Positions 16,650 through 24,772 of a stretch of 64,000 nt of DNA are shown here, piece after piece (within the stretch, counting starts at the first letter, position 1; each line of letters starts with the position of its first letter). Under the pieces are notes generated by a model that was given only the letters and a program-made list of their open reading frames with translations, ran no database searches and had not been told where the DNA came from. The DNA is from Flavobacterium sp. (lineage in GTDB: Bacteria > Bacteroidota > Bacteroidia > Flavobacteriales > Flavobacteriaceae), in assembly GCF_029945805.1 (NCBI RefSeq), contig NZ_JAQSDH010000022.1:207041-271040 (forward strand), given 5' to 3'. The translations under genes and the position numbers were made by a program.

Positions 16650-17510
16650 TTACAATACGTTTAGTACTTGCTCTTTAATTTTCTCCAATTCGTCCTTCAT
16701 CATTACAACCAATTTTTGCATTTCGGTATGATTTGATTTGGAACCCATTGTATTGATTTCGCGTCCCATTTCTTGGGTAATGAAACCTAATTTTCTACCG
16801 TTAGCTTCAGTTCCTGCAATGGTTTCGATGAAATAATTTAAATGATTCTCCAAACGCACTTTTTCTTCAGTTATATCGTATTTTTCAAGATAAAAAATTA
16901 ATTCTTGTTCGAAACGACTTTCATCTACGTTCTCTTTTAATTCATCCAAAGCAGTTCGCAAACGTGTTTTTACCGTTTCCACTCGTTCTGAATCATACGC
17001 AACCGCATTGTTCATTAACGTCATGATATTGGCAATACGATGCAAAAATTCTCTTTCTAATGAAACGCCTTCATCTTTTCTGAATTGGGCAATATTTTCT
17101 AAAGCTTCATCGATTACTGTTTGGATTTTTTTCCATTCATTTTCATCGATTTCGTCACGCTCCGTTTTTAGTGCATCTGGCATTCTGACAGCCATTTTCA
17201 TCAATTCGGTTTCATCTGCATTTGGAATCACCGCTTTCATTTGATTGATATAGCCTCGAACTATTGGAACATTTATTTTAGATGTCGTTTCCTCGCCAGT
17301 AACTTCGATATACAATGAAAAATCTATTTTTCCACGTTCCAATCTTACGGAAAGTTGGTTTCTTAATCCCAATTCCATTTCGCGGAAAACAGACGGCATT
17401 CTGGTATTTAAATCCAAACCTTTAGAGTTTAACGATTTGATTTCTACGGTAATTTTTTTAGTTGGGAGTTGCAAAGTTGCTTTTCCAAAACCCGTCATTG
17501 ATTGTATCAT
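16650..17510 (-). CDS. yicC: YicC family endoribonuclease
   Basis: A 286-residue protein with the diagnostic N-terminus MIQSMTGFGKA and the C-terminal motif GFITQEMGREINTMGSKSNH. The E. coli member has been described as an endoribonuclease acting on RNA, including small-RNA turnover. Length is normal. First gene of the yicC-gmk-nadD operon, driven by a perfect -7 element at 17531-17538. The link with gmk is a conserved pairing in many bacteria. Confidence 0.96.
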   Translation of the reverse strand: MIQSMTGFGKATLQLPTKKITVEIKSLNSKGLDLNTRMPSVFREMELGLRNQLSVRLERGKIDFSLYIEVTGEETTSKINVPIVRGYINQMKAVIPNADETELMKMAVRMPDALKTERDEIDENEWKKIQTVIDEALENIAQFRKDEGVSLEREFLHRIANIMTLMNNAVAYDSERVETVKTRLRTALDELKENVDESRFEQELIFYLEKYDITEEKVRLENHLNYFIETIAGTEANGRKLGFITQEMGREINTMGSKSNHTEMQKLVVMMKDELEKIKEQVLNVL

Positions 17511-17530
17511 TGGTATTTTTTAATAGACTT

Positions 17531-17538
17531 CAAATATA
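17531..17538 (-). promoter_or_regulatory. -7 promoter element of yicC (TATATTTG)
   Basis: Perfect TAnnTTTG on the minus strand, 20 bases before the ATG at 17510. Confidence 0.7.
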
Positions 17539-17544
17539 TGAAAA

Positions 17545-17579
17545 AGTGTTCAGTGTTCAGTGTTGCGTAATCAGTTCTA
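17545..17579. repeat. 7-bp-register array upstream of the yicC promoter
   Basis: Units AGTGTTC, AGTGTTC, AGTGTTG, CGTAATC, AGTTCTA. It occupies the -33 region of the yicC promoter and the gap after the EamA gene. Confidence 0.6.
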
Positions 17580-17595
17580 CATTGTTTGCTGCAGA

Positions 17596-18486
17596 CTAAT
17601 TACTGCTCACTTTCTTTTGTGTGACCAAGTAAACGCCAACAAATATCAAAACTGCCGAAACAATTTTAACTAAAGTTAGTTCGTCTTTTCCTAAACCGAT
17701 GGCAAAAATGGTAGCGAAAAGCGGCTGCAGATAAATGAAAACAGCTACGGTCGTTGGTTTGAGCTCGCGCATTGAAACTAAGTTGAACAAATAGGTGAAA
17801 AATGTGGTAAAGAGCACTACAAACCCAATTTCCCAAAGAATGTAAGTGGGAATTGTGGTCCAATGTATTTCATGATATTCGCTCCATCCGAAAGGCAAAA
17901 CCATCAGTAAACCAAAAGCATAAATCCATTTTACAAACGTAAATGCATTGTACTTATCCATTAATTTTTTGACTACTATTAGATAAAAACCATAGGACAC
18001 CGCATTGACAAAAACGAGAAAATTTCCCAGCATTGCATTGGAAGCGTTACCAATAGATTTGCCATACAAAATTAAAAATCCGGTGCCGAAAAGGCCAAGT
18101 AAAATACCGATTATTTTTCTGAATTTCATTTTTTCTTTCATAATAATAGCCGAAAGAATCAATACAATTATTGGTGTGGTAACCATGAGAACCGCTGCTG
18201 AAATTGGAGAAGTTAGGCTCAATCCTTTGAAAAAAGTCAGCATATTTAGTGCTACTCCAAAAAAAGCGGCCGCAATAATTCGTGGAAAATCGTTCAGTTG
18301 AATTTTCTCTTTGGGACCAAAAAAAGAAACGGCCCAAAACAATACTGTGGCGCCTAAAACGCGGAGCAAAATAAATCCGTAGGGCTTCACATAAGTAGGC
18401 ATTACATCTTTGGCAATCGTAAACGAAACTCCATAAATTATTGAAACCATCATGGCGGCTAGTAACGCCCATGTTCTTTTTGACAT
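17596..18486 (-). CDS. EamA family (DMT superfamily) transporter
   Basis: A 296-residue inner-membrane protein with about ten hydrophobic helices in two EamA halves. The first half begins WALLAAMMVSIIYGVSFTIA and the second half carries the typical LQPLFATIFAIGLGKDEL stretch before the last helices. Members export amino acids, metabolites or drugs; the substrate cannot be predicted. The start codon overlaps the stop of the ArsC-like gene by one base (TAATG), so the two are co-translated. Confidence 0.93.
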   Translation of the reverse strand: MSKRTWALLAAMMVSIIYGVSFTIAKDVMPTYVKPYGFILLRVLGATVLFWAVSFFGPKEKIQLNDFPRIIAAAFFGVALNMLTFFKGLSLTSPISAAVLMVTTPIIVLILSAIIMKEKMKFRKIIGILLGLFGTGFLILYGKSIGNASNAMLGNFLVFVNAVSYGFYLIVVKKLMDKYNAFTFVKWIYAFGLLMVLPFGWSEYHEIHWTTIPTYILWEIGFVVLFTTFFTYLFNLVSMRELKPTTVAVFIYLQPLFATIFAIGLGKDELTLVKIVSAVLIFVGVYLVTQKKVSSN

Positions 18487-18839
18487 TAGCTAAGCACTTT
18501 TGTAACTTCAATAATATTTTTTTGTCCGTTGCCGATATAAATTTTGTCGTCAATGATAAAAACAGGACGACTCAAAAAGGTATAATGTTCTAAGAGATAT
18601 TTCTTGAAATCGGCTTCAGTCAATGCTTTATTTTTCAAATCCATCGATTTATACAGTTGGGCTTTTTTGCTGAAAAGTGCTTCGTAACTTCCGGAAAGAG
18701 AATGCATTTCTTCCAATTCCTTCTCGGTAATTGGATTTTGACGAATGTCGTGAAATTCCAATCGATCCGTATTTGGCAGTGATTTTATAATTTTTCGACA
18801 CGTATCGCACGAAGCTAAATAGTAGATTTTATTCGTCAT
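18486..18839 (-). CDS. ArsC/Spx-family protein (arsenate reductase-like)
   Basis: A 117-residue thioredoxin-fold protein with a CxxC redox motif near the N-terminus (LASCDTCRKIIKSL, Cys11 and Cys14) and the family arginine region FLSRPVFIID. The CxxC pair resembles the YffB/Spx side of the family rather than classical plasmid ArsC, so activity on arsenate is uncertain. It is translationally coupled to an EamA transporter, and no ars regulator is nearby. The TTCCTTTG upstream at about 18856 is one mismatch from the -7 consensus. Confidence 0.88.
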   Translation of the reverse strand: MTNKIYYLASCDTCRKIIKSLPNTDRLEFHDIRQNPITEKELEEMHSLSGSYEALFSKKAQLYKSMDLKNKALTEADFKKYLLEHYTFLSRPVFIIDDKIYIGNGQKNIIEVTKVLS

Positions 18840-18908
18840 GAAATTTCTTTTTGCAAAGGAAAATCATTTGAAACTTATAATCTGTATTTTTATCAAAAAT
18901 TTAAAATA

Positions 18909-19346
18909 ATGCAAACATTTACAAAAGAAGTTTCGGTTCGTTGGTCAGATTTAGATCCTAATTTTCATGTTCGACACAGCGTTTATTATGATTTTGGCGC
19001 GCAACATAGAGTTGAAATTCTGGAGCAGTTGGGATTGAATATGCGAATTATGCAGGAAAACAATTTTGGTCCCATTTTATTTCGGGAAGAATGTATTTTC
19101 AGAAAAGAGATTAGACAAAATACCAAAGTTTTCATTAGCACTAAAGTGGGGAAAATAAGAGACGATGCTTCTCGTTGGACGCTTGTACACGAATTAAAAA
19201 ACGAAAAAGAGGAACTTCTGGCTACAATTACTGTTGATGGCGCTTGGATGGATACAAAACTCCGAAAAATTGCAAATCCGACGCCACAAATTGCGATTGA
19301 TGTTATGAACTTAATGCCTAAATCGGATCATTTTACACAATTATAA
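18909..19346 (+). CDS. Acyl-CoA thioesterase, hotdog fold (4HBT family)
   Basis: A 145-residue hotdog-fold protein. The active-site stretch VRWSDLDPNFHVRHSVYYDF matches the D-x-x-x-H pattern of 4-hydroxybenzoyl-CoA-type thioesterases, and a C-terminal strand follows (LLATITVDGAWMDT). It would hydrolyse an acyl-CoA, chain type unknown. The DinB-like gene starts 4 bases after its stop, so the two form an operon. A TATTTTTA sequence just upstream is one base off the -7 consensus. Confidence 0.9.
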   Translation: MQTFTKEVSVRWSDLDPNFHVRHSVYYDFGAQHRVEILEQLGLNMRIMQENNFGPILFREECIFRKEIRQNTKVFISTKVGKIRDDASRWTLVHELKNEKEELLATITVDGAWMDTKLRKIANPTPQIAIDVMNLMPKSDHFTQL

Positions 19347-19349
19347 AAA

Positions 19350-19805
19350 ATGGAAGCTACATTCAACATCAATAAAAGCAGTCGAAATATAGTACTGACT
19401 TTTTTAGAAAATCATTCTTTGGAAAAACTTAATACCATTCCCGAAGGATTTAATAATAATTTAATTTGGAATATTGGGCACATTATTGTGGTTCAACAAA
19501 TGCTCGTTTACAAATTATCTGGTTTGCCAATGATGATTTCGGATGAAATGGTTGAGCACTATAAAAAAGGCACAAAACCAGAACATAATGTTGAGCAAAG
19601 ACAGGTAGACGAAATCAAAGCACTTTTGTTTTCTACCTTGGAACAAACCAAAAAAGATTTTTCAGAAAATGTATTTCAAAACTATGCAGAATTTACGACA
19701 GGAACTGGATACTACTTATCATCCGCTAAAGAAGCGATCGAATTTAACAACTTTCACGAAGCACTTCACATTGGATTTATGATGCAAATTAAGAAGTTTA
19801 TATAA
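19350..19805 (+). CDS. DinB-like four-helix protein
   Basis: A 151-residue all-helical protein of the DinB/YfiT superfamily, recognised by WNIGHIIVVQQMLVYKL near residues 42-58 and the C-terminal NFHEALHIGFMMQIKKF. These supply the usual His metal ligands (H45 and two near the end). Members bind divalent metal and some are thiol-dependent transferases; no specific reaction can be assigned. It follows the thioesterase after 3 bases. Confidence 0.88.
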   Translation: MEATFNINKSSRNIVLTFLENHSLEKLNTIPEGFNNNLIWNIGHIIVVQQMLVYKLSGLPMMISDEMVEHYKKGTKPEHNVEQRQVDEIKALLFSTLEQTKKDFSENVFQNYAEFTTGTGYYLSSAKEAIEFNNFHEALHIGFMMQIKKFI

Positions 19806-19839
19806 CGTTAAACTCGTTTCGACATCCGAAAAATTAAAA

Positions 19840-19847
19840 TATCTTTG
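19840..19847 (+). promoter_or_regulatory. -7 promoter element TATCTTTG
   Basis: Perfect TAnnTTTG, 17 bases before the ATG at 19865. It gives the PLP-enzyme gene its own promoter. Confidence 0.7.
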
Positions 19848-19864
19848 CCCAAAATTACAAACAG

Positions 19865-21007
19865 ATGAAATTCAATACCAAAGTAATACATGGTGGCCAA
19901 CATCATGAACCAGTTACCGGAGCCGTAATGCCGCCGGTATTTCAAACCTCAACATATGTACAAACTTCACCGGGAAAACCAGTTGGAGATTATGAATACT
20001 CAAGAGCTGCAAATCCAACGCGTCAGGCTTTAGAAGATGCTTTGGCTTCTATAGAAAATGGAGCTCGTGGTTTAGCGTTTTCATCGGGATTAGCGGCTAC
20101 CGATTGTTTACTAAGAATGTTCAAAGCGGGTGATGAAATCATCGCAATGGACGATTTATATGGTGGAACTTACCGTCTTTTTACAAGATTATATAAAGAC
20201 AGTGGTATCAAATTTCACTTTGTAGATATGAATGATACAACCAAATTCCAGTCTTTGATTAACGAAAATACGAAATTGGTTTGGGTTGAAACGCCAACAA
20301 ATCCATTGATGAAATTGGCAGACATTGCTGAAATCGCAAAAATCACAAAAAAACACAATATTCTTTTTGCTGTAGACAATACGTTTGCAACACCTTATCT
20401 TCAAAAACCATTGGATTTGGGTGCTGATATCGTAATGCATTCGGCTACAAAATACCTTGGCGGACATTCAGATGTTATTGCTGGCGCTTTGATCATTAAA
20501 GACAAAGATTTGGGAGACGAATTGCATTTTAAACAATTTGCAACTGGCGCAACGTTAGGACCAATGGACAGTTTCTTGGTTTTAAGAGGAATCAAAACCT
20601 TGCATTTACGTGTACAACGTCATTGTGAAAACGGTGAAAAAGTAGCCGCGTTCCTTAGCAATCATCCAGAAGTTGCTACTGTTTATTATCCTGGATTGCC
20701 GAGCCATCCGTATCATGAAATTGCTAAAAAGCAAATGAGTGGTTTTGGCGGAATGGTTTCTTTCACCTTCAAATCTGGGAAAATGCAAGATGCTATTTCA
20801 TTTTTAGAAAAACTAAAAGTATTCACTTTAGCAGAGTCGCTTGGTGGTGTAGAATCTCTTGCCAATCATCCAACCTTGATGACACACGCTTCAATTCCGG
20901 CAGAAAAACGACTGGAAGTTGGGATAACTGATGATTTAGTGCGTTTGAGCGTTGGCGTTGAAGATATCGCCGATTTATTAGCCGATTTAGAGCAGGCATT
21001 TAGATAA
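19865..21007 (+). CDS. Cystathionine gamma-synthase/lyase-type PLP enzyme
   Basis: A 380-residue Cys/Met metabolism PLP enzyme. It has the tyrosine/arginine motif YEYSRAANPTRQALE, the AFSSGLAAT phosphate-binding stretch and the PLP lysine K196 in SATKYLGGHSD, ending with the typical LVRLSVGVEDIADLLADL. Lyase (MccB/CTH-like) and synthase (MetB-like) cannot be told apart by eye. The acceptor or donor would be cystathionine, homocysteine or an O-acyl-homoserine. Single gene with its own promoter and a strong terminator. Confidence 0.95.
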   Translation: MKFNTKVIHGGQHHEPVTGAVMPPVFQTSTYVQTSPGKPVGDYEYSRAANPTRQALEDALASIENGARGLAFSSGLAATDCLLRMFKAGDEIIAMDDLYGGTYRLFTRLYKDSGIKFHFVDMNDTTKFQSLINENTKLVWVETPTNPLMKLADIAEIAKITKKHNILFAVDNTFATPYLQKPLDLGADIVMHSATKYLGGHSDVIAGALIIKDKDLGDELHFKQFATGATLGPMDSFLVLRGIKTLHLRVQRHCENGEKVAAFLSNHPEVATVYYPGLPSHPYHEIAKKQMSGFGGMVSFTFKSGKMQDAISFLEKLKVFTLAESLGGVESLANHPTLMTHASIPAEKRLEVGITDDLVRLSVGVEDIADLLADLEQAFR

Positions 21008-21027
21008 AATCATTTTTTTAAAGAGTA

Positions 21028-21057
21028 AAAAACCAGAAAAATATTTCTGGTTTTTTT
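21028..21057 (+). terminator. Rho-independent terminator
   Basis: Stem AAAAACCAGAAA / TTTCTGGTTTTT with a four-base loop, followed by a T run. It lies 20 bases after the stop of the PLP enzyme gene. Confidence 0.9.
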
Positions 21058-21195
21058 ATTTAAAGTATCTTTATTATACTAAGAAAAAGCTTATTTATAT
21101 TGAAATATTATGCTTTTTAACGATTATTATGAGCGTTTTGTCGATTTTTATTTTTTTTTCTTTAAGTTTAACTTGTATAATTAAAATCTTAACCC

Positions 21196-21441
21196 ATGAA
21201 AACAATTACCCCAAAAAGTTTTTTTAAATTAGTCCTATTTATGCTAATATTATTTAGCGCAAAAACATTTTCTCATCCGAGACTTCCCATGGAAAGTAAT
21301 TCTAGTGATTATGGAACAAAAATGGGAGATGTAAAAAAAACAACAAATATGACTCCAATTATTGTGCATTCTAAGAATAATACTGCTTTAAAAAATAATG
21401 GCAGTTCTAGGATAAAGCTAAAAGTCACAAATAGTAAATAA
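21196..21441 (+). CDS. Small secreted hypothetical protein
   Basis: An 81-residue protein with a clear signal peptide (KLVLFMLILFSAKTFS, cleavage near residue 26). The mature peptide is about 55 residues, basic and Ser/Asn/Lys-rich, with no Cys and no recognised domain. It is flanked by terminators on both sides, so it is a single-gene unit. A real gene is supported by the signal peptide and the isolated position; the AT-rich composition and short length leave some doubt. Function unknown. Confidence 0.6.
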   Translation: MKTITPKSFFKLVLFMLILFSAKTFSHPRLPMESNSSDYGTKMGDVKKTTNMTPIIVHSKNNTALKNNGSSRIKLKVTNSK

Positions 21442-21452
21442 TTAATATGGTT

Positions 21453-21497
21453 AAAAAAAAACGAGCCAATTCACAGTTTGAATTGGCTCCTTTTTTT
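21453..21497. terminator. Bidirectional terminator
   Basis: An 11-bp perfect stem, GAGCCAATTCA (21463-21473) with TGAATTGGCTC (21479-21489), flanked by an A run on the left and a T run on the right. It serves the small secreted gene (+) and the DUF3078 gene (-). Confidence 0.93.
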
Positions 21498-21512
21498 ATG
21501 TGAATATTAGAA

Positions 21513-22403
21513 TTAGAAACCATAATTAACTCCTACTCCAATTACTTGACGCGTTTGGAAACCTCTAAAAGCATTATCGTCATAAATAGTTTGGAAGGCA
21601 AAGTTTGTGGTAAGGTATTTATTAACTTTCAAAACAATATTCAAAGTATAATCAACATCAACATTTTGTGGATCTTCTAAATAGTTAGAATATAAATTTA
21701 AGATGTTTTCAACCGAAACATTTTCCATAAGATTAAATTTGTAGTAACCATTAATGGCTGCTCCAAATTCATAACGCGAAGAATCACCTTGCTCTACACC
21801 AAATGATGGTCCTAATTCAGTAAAATGAGGATGAACAACAATTAATTTAGAGGTTGCTGGCGCAAAGTTTACTTTTAAATTGTCGTTTTTTTTCCATAAC
21901 ATACCCGGTCCAAATTGGAAATATGCTGGTGAAAAGAAATGTGATGTTTTAATTCCAGAAGCTAAATTGATACCAGAATCAAATTGTGTCTGAAAATTAA
22001 AAAATAGGGAGTAAAACCATTCTCCACTAGCTTTTCTTCCTGCTAACGAATTGAAAATAAATCTGTCATCCGATTTTTGAAGATCTTGTCCTTTTAATTT
22101 TGTCAAACCATACGCTGCAATGATTTTGTTATCCCAATTCCATTTGTCATTTTTGTAATTGAAATCATAGTTAACACCAATATTTCCAGAGATATTACTT
22201 TGTCCTCCTGCTAACCAGTTGTTAAAACTTGCTTGATTGGCCAAAAACGTAAACATGCCTTTATTAGTCCAGCCCATAGGCTTATCTTCTTTCATTTTAG
22301 CTGCAGCTTCTTCATTTTTTTTAAGCAATTCTTTCTCGTTTACTTGAGCAGAAACAGTAGCAACAGCAAACAATACTAGTGCTGAAAATAAAATTTTTTT
22401 CAT
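21513..22403 (-). CDS. DUF3078 outer-membrane beta-barrel protein
   Basis: A 296-residue secreted protein with a signal peptide (MKKILFSALVLFAVATVSAQ) and an outer-membrane barrel of alternating strands rich in Tyr, Asn and Phe (for example NIGVNYDFNYKNDKWNWDNK), ending in an aromatic residue (GVGVNYGF) as barrel proteins do. This is the DUF3078 pattern of Bacteroidota; function unknown. A longer frame starts at 22460, but a perfect -7 element at 22431-22438 lies inside it, so the ATG at 22403 is the start. It follows the suf-linked gene block but has its own promoter. Confidence 0.9.
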   Translation of the reverse strand: MKKILFSALVLFAVATVSAQVNEKELLKKNEEAAAKMKEDKPMGWTNKGMFTFLANQASFNNWLAGGQSNISGNIGVNYDFNYKNDKWNWDNKIIAAYGLTKLKGQDLQKSDDRFIFNSLAGRKASGEWFYSLFFNFQTQFDSGINLASGIKTSHFFSPAYFQFGPGMLWKKNDNLKVNFAPATSKLIVVHPHFTELGPSFGVEQGDSSRYEFGAAINGYYKFNLMENVSVENILNLYSNYLEDPQNVDVDYTLNIVLKVNKYLTTNFAFQTIYDDNAFRGFQTRQVIGVGVNYGF

Positions 22404-22430
22404 TTTGTTTAGATTTAAATTTTTCGGGTG

Positions 22431-22438
22431 CAAAGGTA
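22431..22438 (-). promoter_or_regulatory. -7 promoter element of the DUF3078 gene (TACCTTTG)
   Basis: Perfect TAnnTTTG on the minus strand, 27 bases before the ATG at 22403. It rules out the longer start. Confidence 0.75.
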
Positions 22439-22497
22439 CAGATACATTTTTCTTATGCAAGAAAAAATATAACTATTTGAAAACAAATTATTTAAGT

Positions 22498-23004
22498 TTA
22501 TTTAGCTTTTTTATATAATGGAACTGCAGAACATGCTTCGCCATACATAATACTTTTGGCAAAAGGTTGCAATTTTTGAACAGCCATTATATAGGCGCTC
22601 TCAGGAACAGGTTTCTTGGAACAGCCTTTTAAGATGACTGGTTTGTCTTGATATATTGAATAATCTACTGTGGGAAGAATTTCTTGATATAGTGAAGTTT
22701 CTAAATCCGAAAGACTTCCGGCAATTACTTTTTTAGCGAACGGAGCAAGATAAACCGTTACCAAAATAGTCGCCCAAGCTGGAATTATAGCATCGGTAGC
22801 ACAATGAATCGCTACGAAATGATTTTCATATTGCTTCCAATCATGATTTTTCAATGCTTCACGAAAGTCTTTTTCTTTCAATAAAAAACCTTCCAAAAGC
22901 CATTGAGAAATGTCAATTTGTGTTCGAATTCCTTTTGGATAATAATCTTCCAAGTCGAAAACTTCGAGGGTAGAACTGGCAACTTTATTAATTATATCGT
23001 CCAT
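22498..23004 (-). CDS. DUF2480 family protein
   Basis: A 168-residue soluble protein. The beginning (IINKVASSTLEVFDLEDYYP) and the stretch QWLLEGFLLKEKDFREAL match DUF2480, a family restricted to Bacteroidota and usually encoded beside suf genes. A Cys in a KGCSKKPVPE stretch near residue 128 and another near the end (GEACSAVPL) are notable given this neighbourhood. Role unknown; the linkage suggests a part in iron-sulfur or cysteine-sulfur handling. It follows the DUF59 gene across a short repeat-rich gap. Confidence 0.88.
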   Translation of the reverse strand: MDDIINKVASSTLEVFDLEDYYPKGIRTQIDISQWLLEGFLLKEKDFREALKNHDWKQYENHFVAIHCATDAIIPAWATILVTVYLAPFAKKVIAGSLSDLETSLYQEILPTVDYSIYQDKPVILKGCSKKPVPESAYIMAVQKLQPFAKSIMYGEACSAVPLYKKAK

Positions 23005-23010
23005 TTTTTT

Positions 23011-23073
23011 AGTCTATAGCCGCAATTCACAGTCGCAGTATTCTCAAAACTGAGACTGAAAACCGAATACTAT
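23011..23073. repeat. 7-bp-register sequence between the DUF59 and DUF2480 genes
   Basis: On the minus strand it reads AGTATTC, GGTTTTC, AGTCTCA, GTTTTGA, GAATACT, GCGACTG. It shares the AGTATTC units with the array before pheS. Register is weaker than in the other arrays. Confidence 0.45.
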
Positions 23074-23075
23074 TT

Positions 23076-23399
23076 TTAAAGCATTCCTAATTCTAATTTT
23101 GCTTCTTCACTCATCAAATCTTTGCTCCATGGCGGATCGAAAGTAATTTCTACTTCGCAAGCTTTAACGGTGTCAATTTTTTTGATTTTTTCTTCTACTT
23201 CACGTGGAAGCGTTTCTGCAACGGGACAATTTGGTGAAGTTAATGTCATCAAGACTTTCACTTCATTATCTTCATTAATCATCACATCGTAAATCAATCC
23301 CAATTCGTATATATCAACAGGAATTTCAGGATCATAAATGCCTTTTAAGGTTTTCACCACATTTTCCCCTAAGTTGATATCATCTTTAAATTCTTCCAT
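23076..23399 (-). CDS. DUF59/MIP18-family iron-sulfur assembly protein (SufT/PaaD-like)
   Basis: A 107-residue protein with the DUF59 core: GIYDPEIPVDIYELGLIYDV at about residues 20-39, MTLTSPNCPVAETLP with the conserved Cys, and VEITFDPPWSKDLMSEEAK at the end. Proteins of this family help mature Fe-S proteins. The gene lies in the sufS-sufE block, which supports the role. The gap after its upstream neighbour holds a GGCATATAAG repeat. Confidence 0.94.
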   Translation of the reverse strand: MEEFKDDINLGENVVKTLKGIYDPEIPVDIYELGLIYDVMINEDNEVKVLMTLTSPNCPVAETLPREVEEKIKKIDTVKACEVEITFDPPWSKDLMSEEAKLELGML

Positions 23400-23410
23400 A
23401 TTATTTGTTT

Positions 23411-23444
23411 TTAACCATTTAAGGCATATAAGGGCATATAAGTG
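23411..23444. repeat. ACCATTTAAG / GGCATATAAG element, copy 1
   Basis: AACCATTTAAGGCATATAAG followed at once by a second GGCATATAAG. Nearly the same block stands between sufB and sufC at 33816-33849. Confidence 0.75.
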
Positions 23445-23858
23445 TTATTCTTCAAGTTTTCTAAAGAGGTCATTGACATATGTTTTTTGACCTTCTTTAT
23501 AAATATTCGTTACGTTAAAATTAATCATTAAACCCATTGGCACGTTTAAAAGCTTCATATAAGTTAAAAGTTGTGCTTCGTGAATTGGCATAACTTTCTC
23601 AACTGATTTCAACTCGACTATCAAACAATTTTCAATAAATAAATCACATCTCAAATCAATTTCTATTTCTAGTCCTTTATAATTAATTGGAACACTATAT
23701 TCCGAATGAAAATCGAAATTTTTGATAGCTAATTCTTTCTCAAGACATTTATGATAAATTTTTTCCAGCAAACCAGGCCCAAGATTTTTATGAACTTCTA
23801 TTGCAGCACCATTAATTTGATATACTAAATCTTTTAAATATGTTTTTGACAATTCCAT
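23445..23858 (-). CDS. GxxExxY family protein
   Basis: A 137-residue protein with the family signature GLLEKIY (in EVHKNLGPGLLEKIYHKCLE, about residues 20-39). The PD-(D/E)XK-like beta core follows: EIDLRCDLFIENCLIVELKS and HEAQLLTYMKLLNVPMGLMINF. The Asp and the ELK triad suggest a nuclease-like fold; activity and role in this family are unproven. It lies between sufE and the DUF59 gene, where flavobacterial suf operons usually have nothing, and both flanking gaps carry repeat elements. This suggests insertion as a cassette. Confidence 0.9.
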   Translation of the reverse strand: MELSKTYLKDLVYQINGAAIEVHKNLGPGLLEKIYHKCLEKELAIKNFDFHSEYSVPINYKGLEIEIDLRCDLFIENCLIVELKSVEKVMPIHEAQLLTYMKLLNVPMGLMINFNVTNIYKEGQKTYVNDLFRKLEE

Positions 23859-23866
23859 AATCTACT

Positions 23867-23900
23867 CAACTTAAATGCGCTTCCATTTCTTATATGGTTG
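23867..23900. repeat. ACCATATAAG-type element, inverted relative
   Basis: On the minus strand it reads CAACCATATAAG...GCATTTAAGTTG. It is built from the same words as the elements at 23411 and 33816, and sits between sufE and the GxxExxY gene. Confidence 0.5.
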
Positions 23901-23908
23901 AATTAAAT

Positions 23909-24328
23909 TTATTTTTTTGCTTCAAATGCCAAAGCGTACATTTTTATTTTTTTTATCATTGAAACCAGTCCGTTGGCACGTGTTGGAGACAAATGTTCTT
24001 TCAATCCAATTTCTTCAATAAACTCGGTGTCAGCGTCTAAAATATCGCTTGCTTTTTGATTGGAAAAAGCCCGAATCAGAATTGCAATAATTCCTTTGGT
24101 CAAAATTGCATCGCTATCGGCAGTAAAAACTACTTTATCGTCAATCATTTCGGCATGAACCCAAACTTTTGATTGACATCCTTTAATAATATTGTCGTCT
24201 GTTTTGTAGTGTTCATTGATCAACGGCAAGGATTTTCCTAAATCGATCATGAATTCATAACGCTGCATCCAATCGTCAAACATTGAAAATTCATCAACAA
24301 TTTCGTTCTGTATTTCTTTAATGCTCAT
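23909..24328 (-). CDS. sufE: Cysteine desulfuration protein SufE
   Basis: A 139-residue SufE. It takes the persulfide sulfur from SufS and passes it to the SufBCD scaffold. The acceptor cysteine is in DDNIIKGCQSKVWVHAEM (about residue 51), and the family pattern DWMQRYEFMIDLGKSLP is present. Its start overlaps the end of the lipoprotein gene by four bases (ATGA), so it is co-translated in the sufS operon. Confidence 0.97.
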   Translation of the reverse strand: MSIKEIQNEIVDEFSMFDDWMQRYEFMIDLGKSLPLINEHYKTDDNIIKGCQSKVWVHAEMIDDKVVFTADSDAILTKGIIAILIRAFSNQKASDILDADTEFIEEIGLKEHLSPTRANGLVSMIKKIKMYALAFEAKK

Positions 24329-24762
24329 TCTTTTTCTTTGACTAATGAAACTATTTTATTGACGAATTTCTCAATTGCTGCCGGCGGAAATCCATGGTCA
24401 AAAGCAACAGTTTCATAATTTTTACCTTGATATTTTATTTTTAGTGTGGCAATAGCAGCACCGTCATAAAATCGTTTTTGTGTTGGGTCTTTCAAATTTG
24501 GAATCTCAGCTAAATTTAATGTTTGGAATTCCGCTACCAATGCTTTCCACTCCGCATCAGAAATCGCAACTTCTTGTGACCGATTTTCTGGTTCAATTCC
24601 TTGTGAAATAATCGCTTTTTGATTGACAATCATTATAGTCAAATGATATCCTCTCGTATGTGCAGCATATTCTATCACCGAATTTGCGATGTCATTCTGC
24701 GTTTCTTTTGAGCAACTTTTACTCATCATAAAGGTTAATAAAATCAAACTTAGTGTTTTCAT
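24325..24762 (-). CDS. Probable lipoprotein between sufS and sufE
   Basis: A 145-residue protein with a hydrophobic N-terminus followed by Cys17 (FMMSKSCSKE), a weak lipobox. The rest is a small alpha/beta domain with a repeated Glu/Ala pattern (SDAEWKALVAEFQTLNL) and a conserved-looking AFDHGFPPAAIEKFVNKIV end. I recognise no function. It follows sufS by 10 bases and overlaps sufE by four, so it belongs to the operon. Its relevance to Fe-S assembly is unclear, because it should be in the envelope. Confidence 0.8.
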   Translation of the reverse strand: MKTLSLILLTFMMSKSCSKETQNDIANSVIEYAAHTRGYHLTIMIVNQKAIISQGIEPENRSQEVAISDAEWKALVAEFQTLNLAEIPNLKDPTQKRFYDGAAIATLKIKYQGKNYETVAFDHGFPPAAIEKFVNKIVSLVKEKE

Positions 24763-24772
24763 GGCTCTTGTT

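Noticed and set aside
18047..18553. 168-codon minus-strand ORF overlapping the EamA and ArsC-like genes
   Set aside because: It is a shifted frame over two well-supported genes, and its protein has no sensible composition or motif.
18486..18839. ArsC-like gene plus EamA transporter as an arsenic-resistance operon
   Set aside because: No ArsR, ArsB or Acr3 gene is nearby, and the CxxC pattern is closer to Spx/YffB proteins.
23977..23982. CACGTG in sufE as a third parS site
   Set aside because: The flanks (GTTGG and TTGGA) do not match the parS arms; only the six-base core fits.
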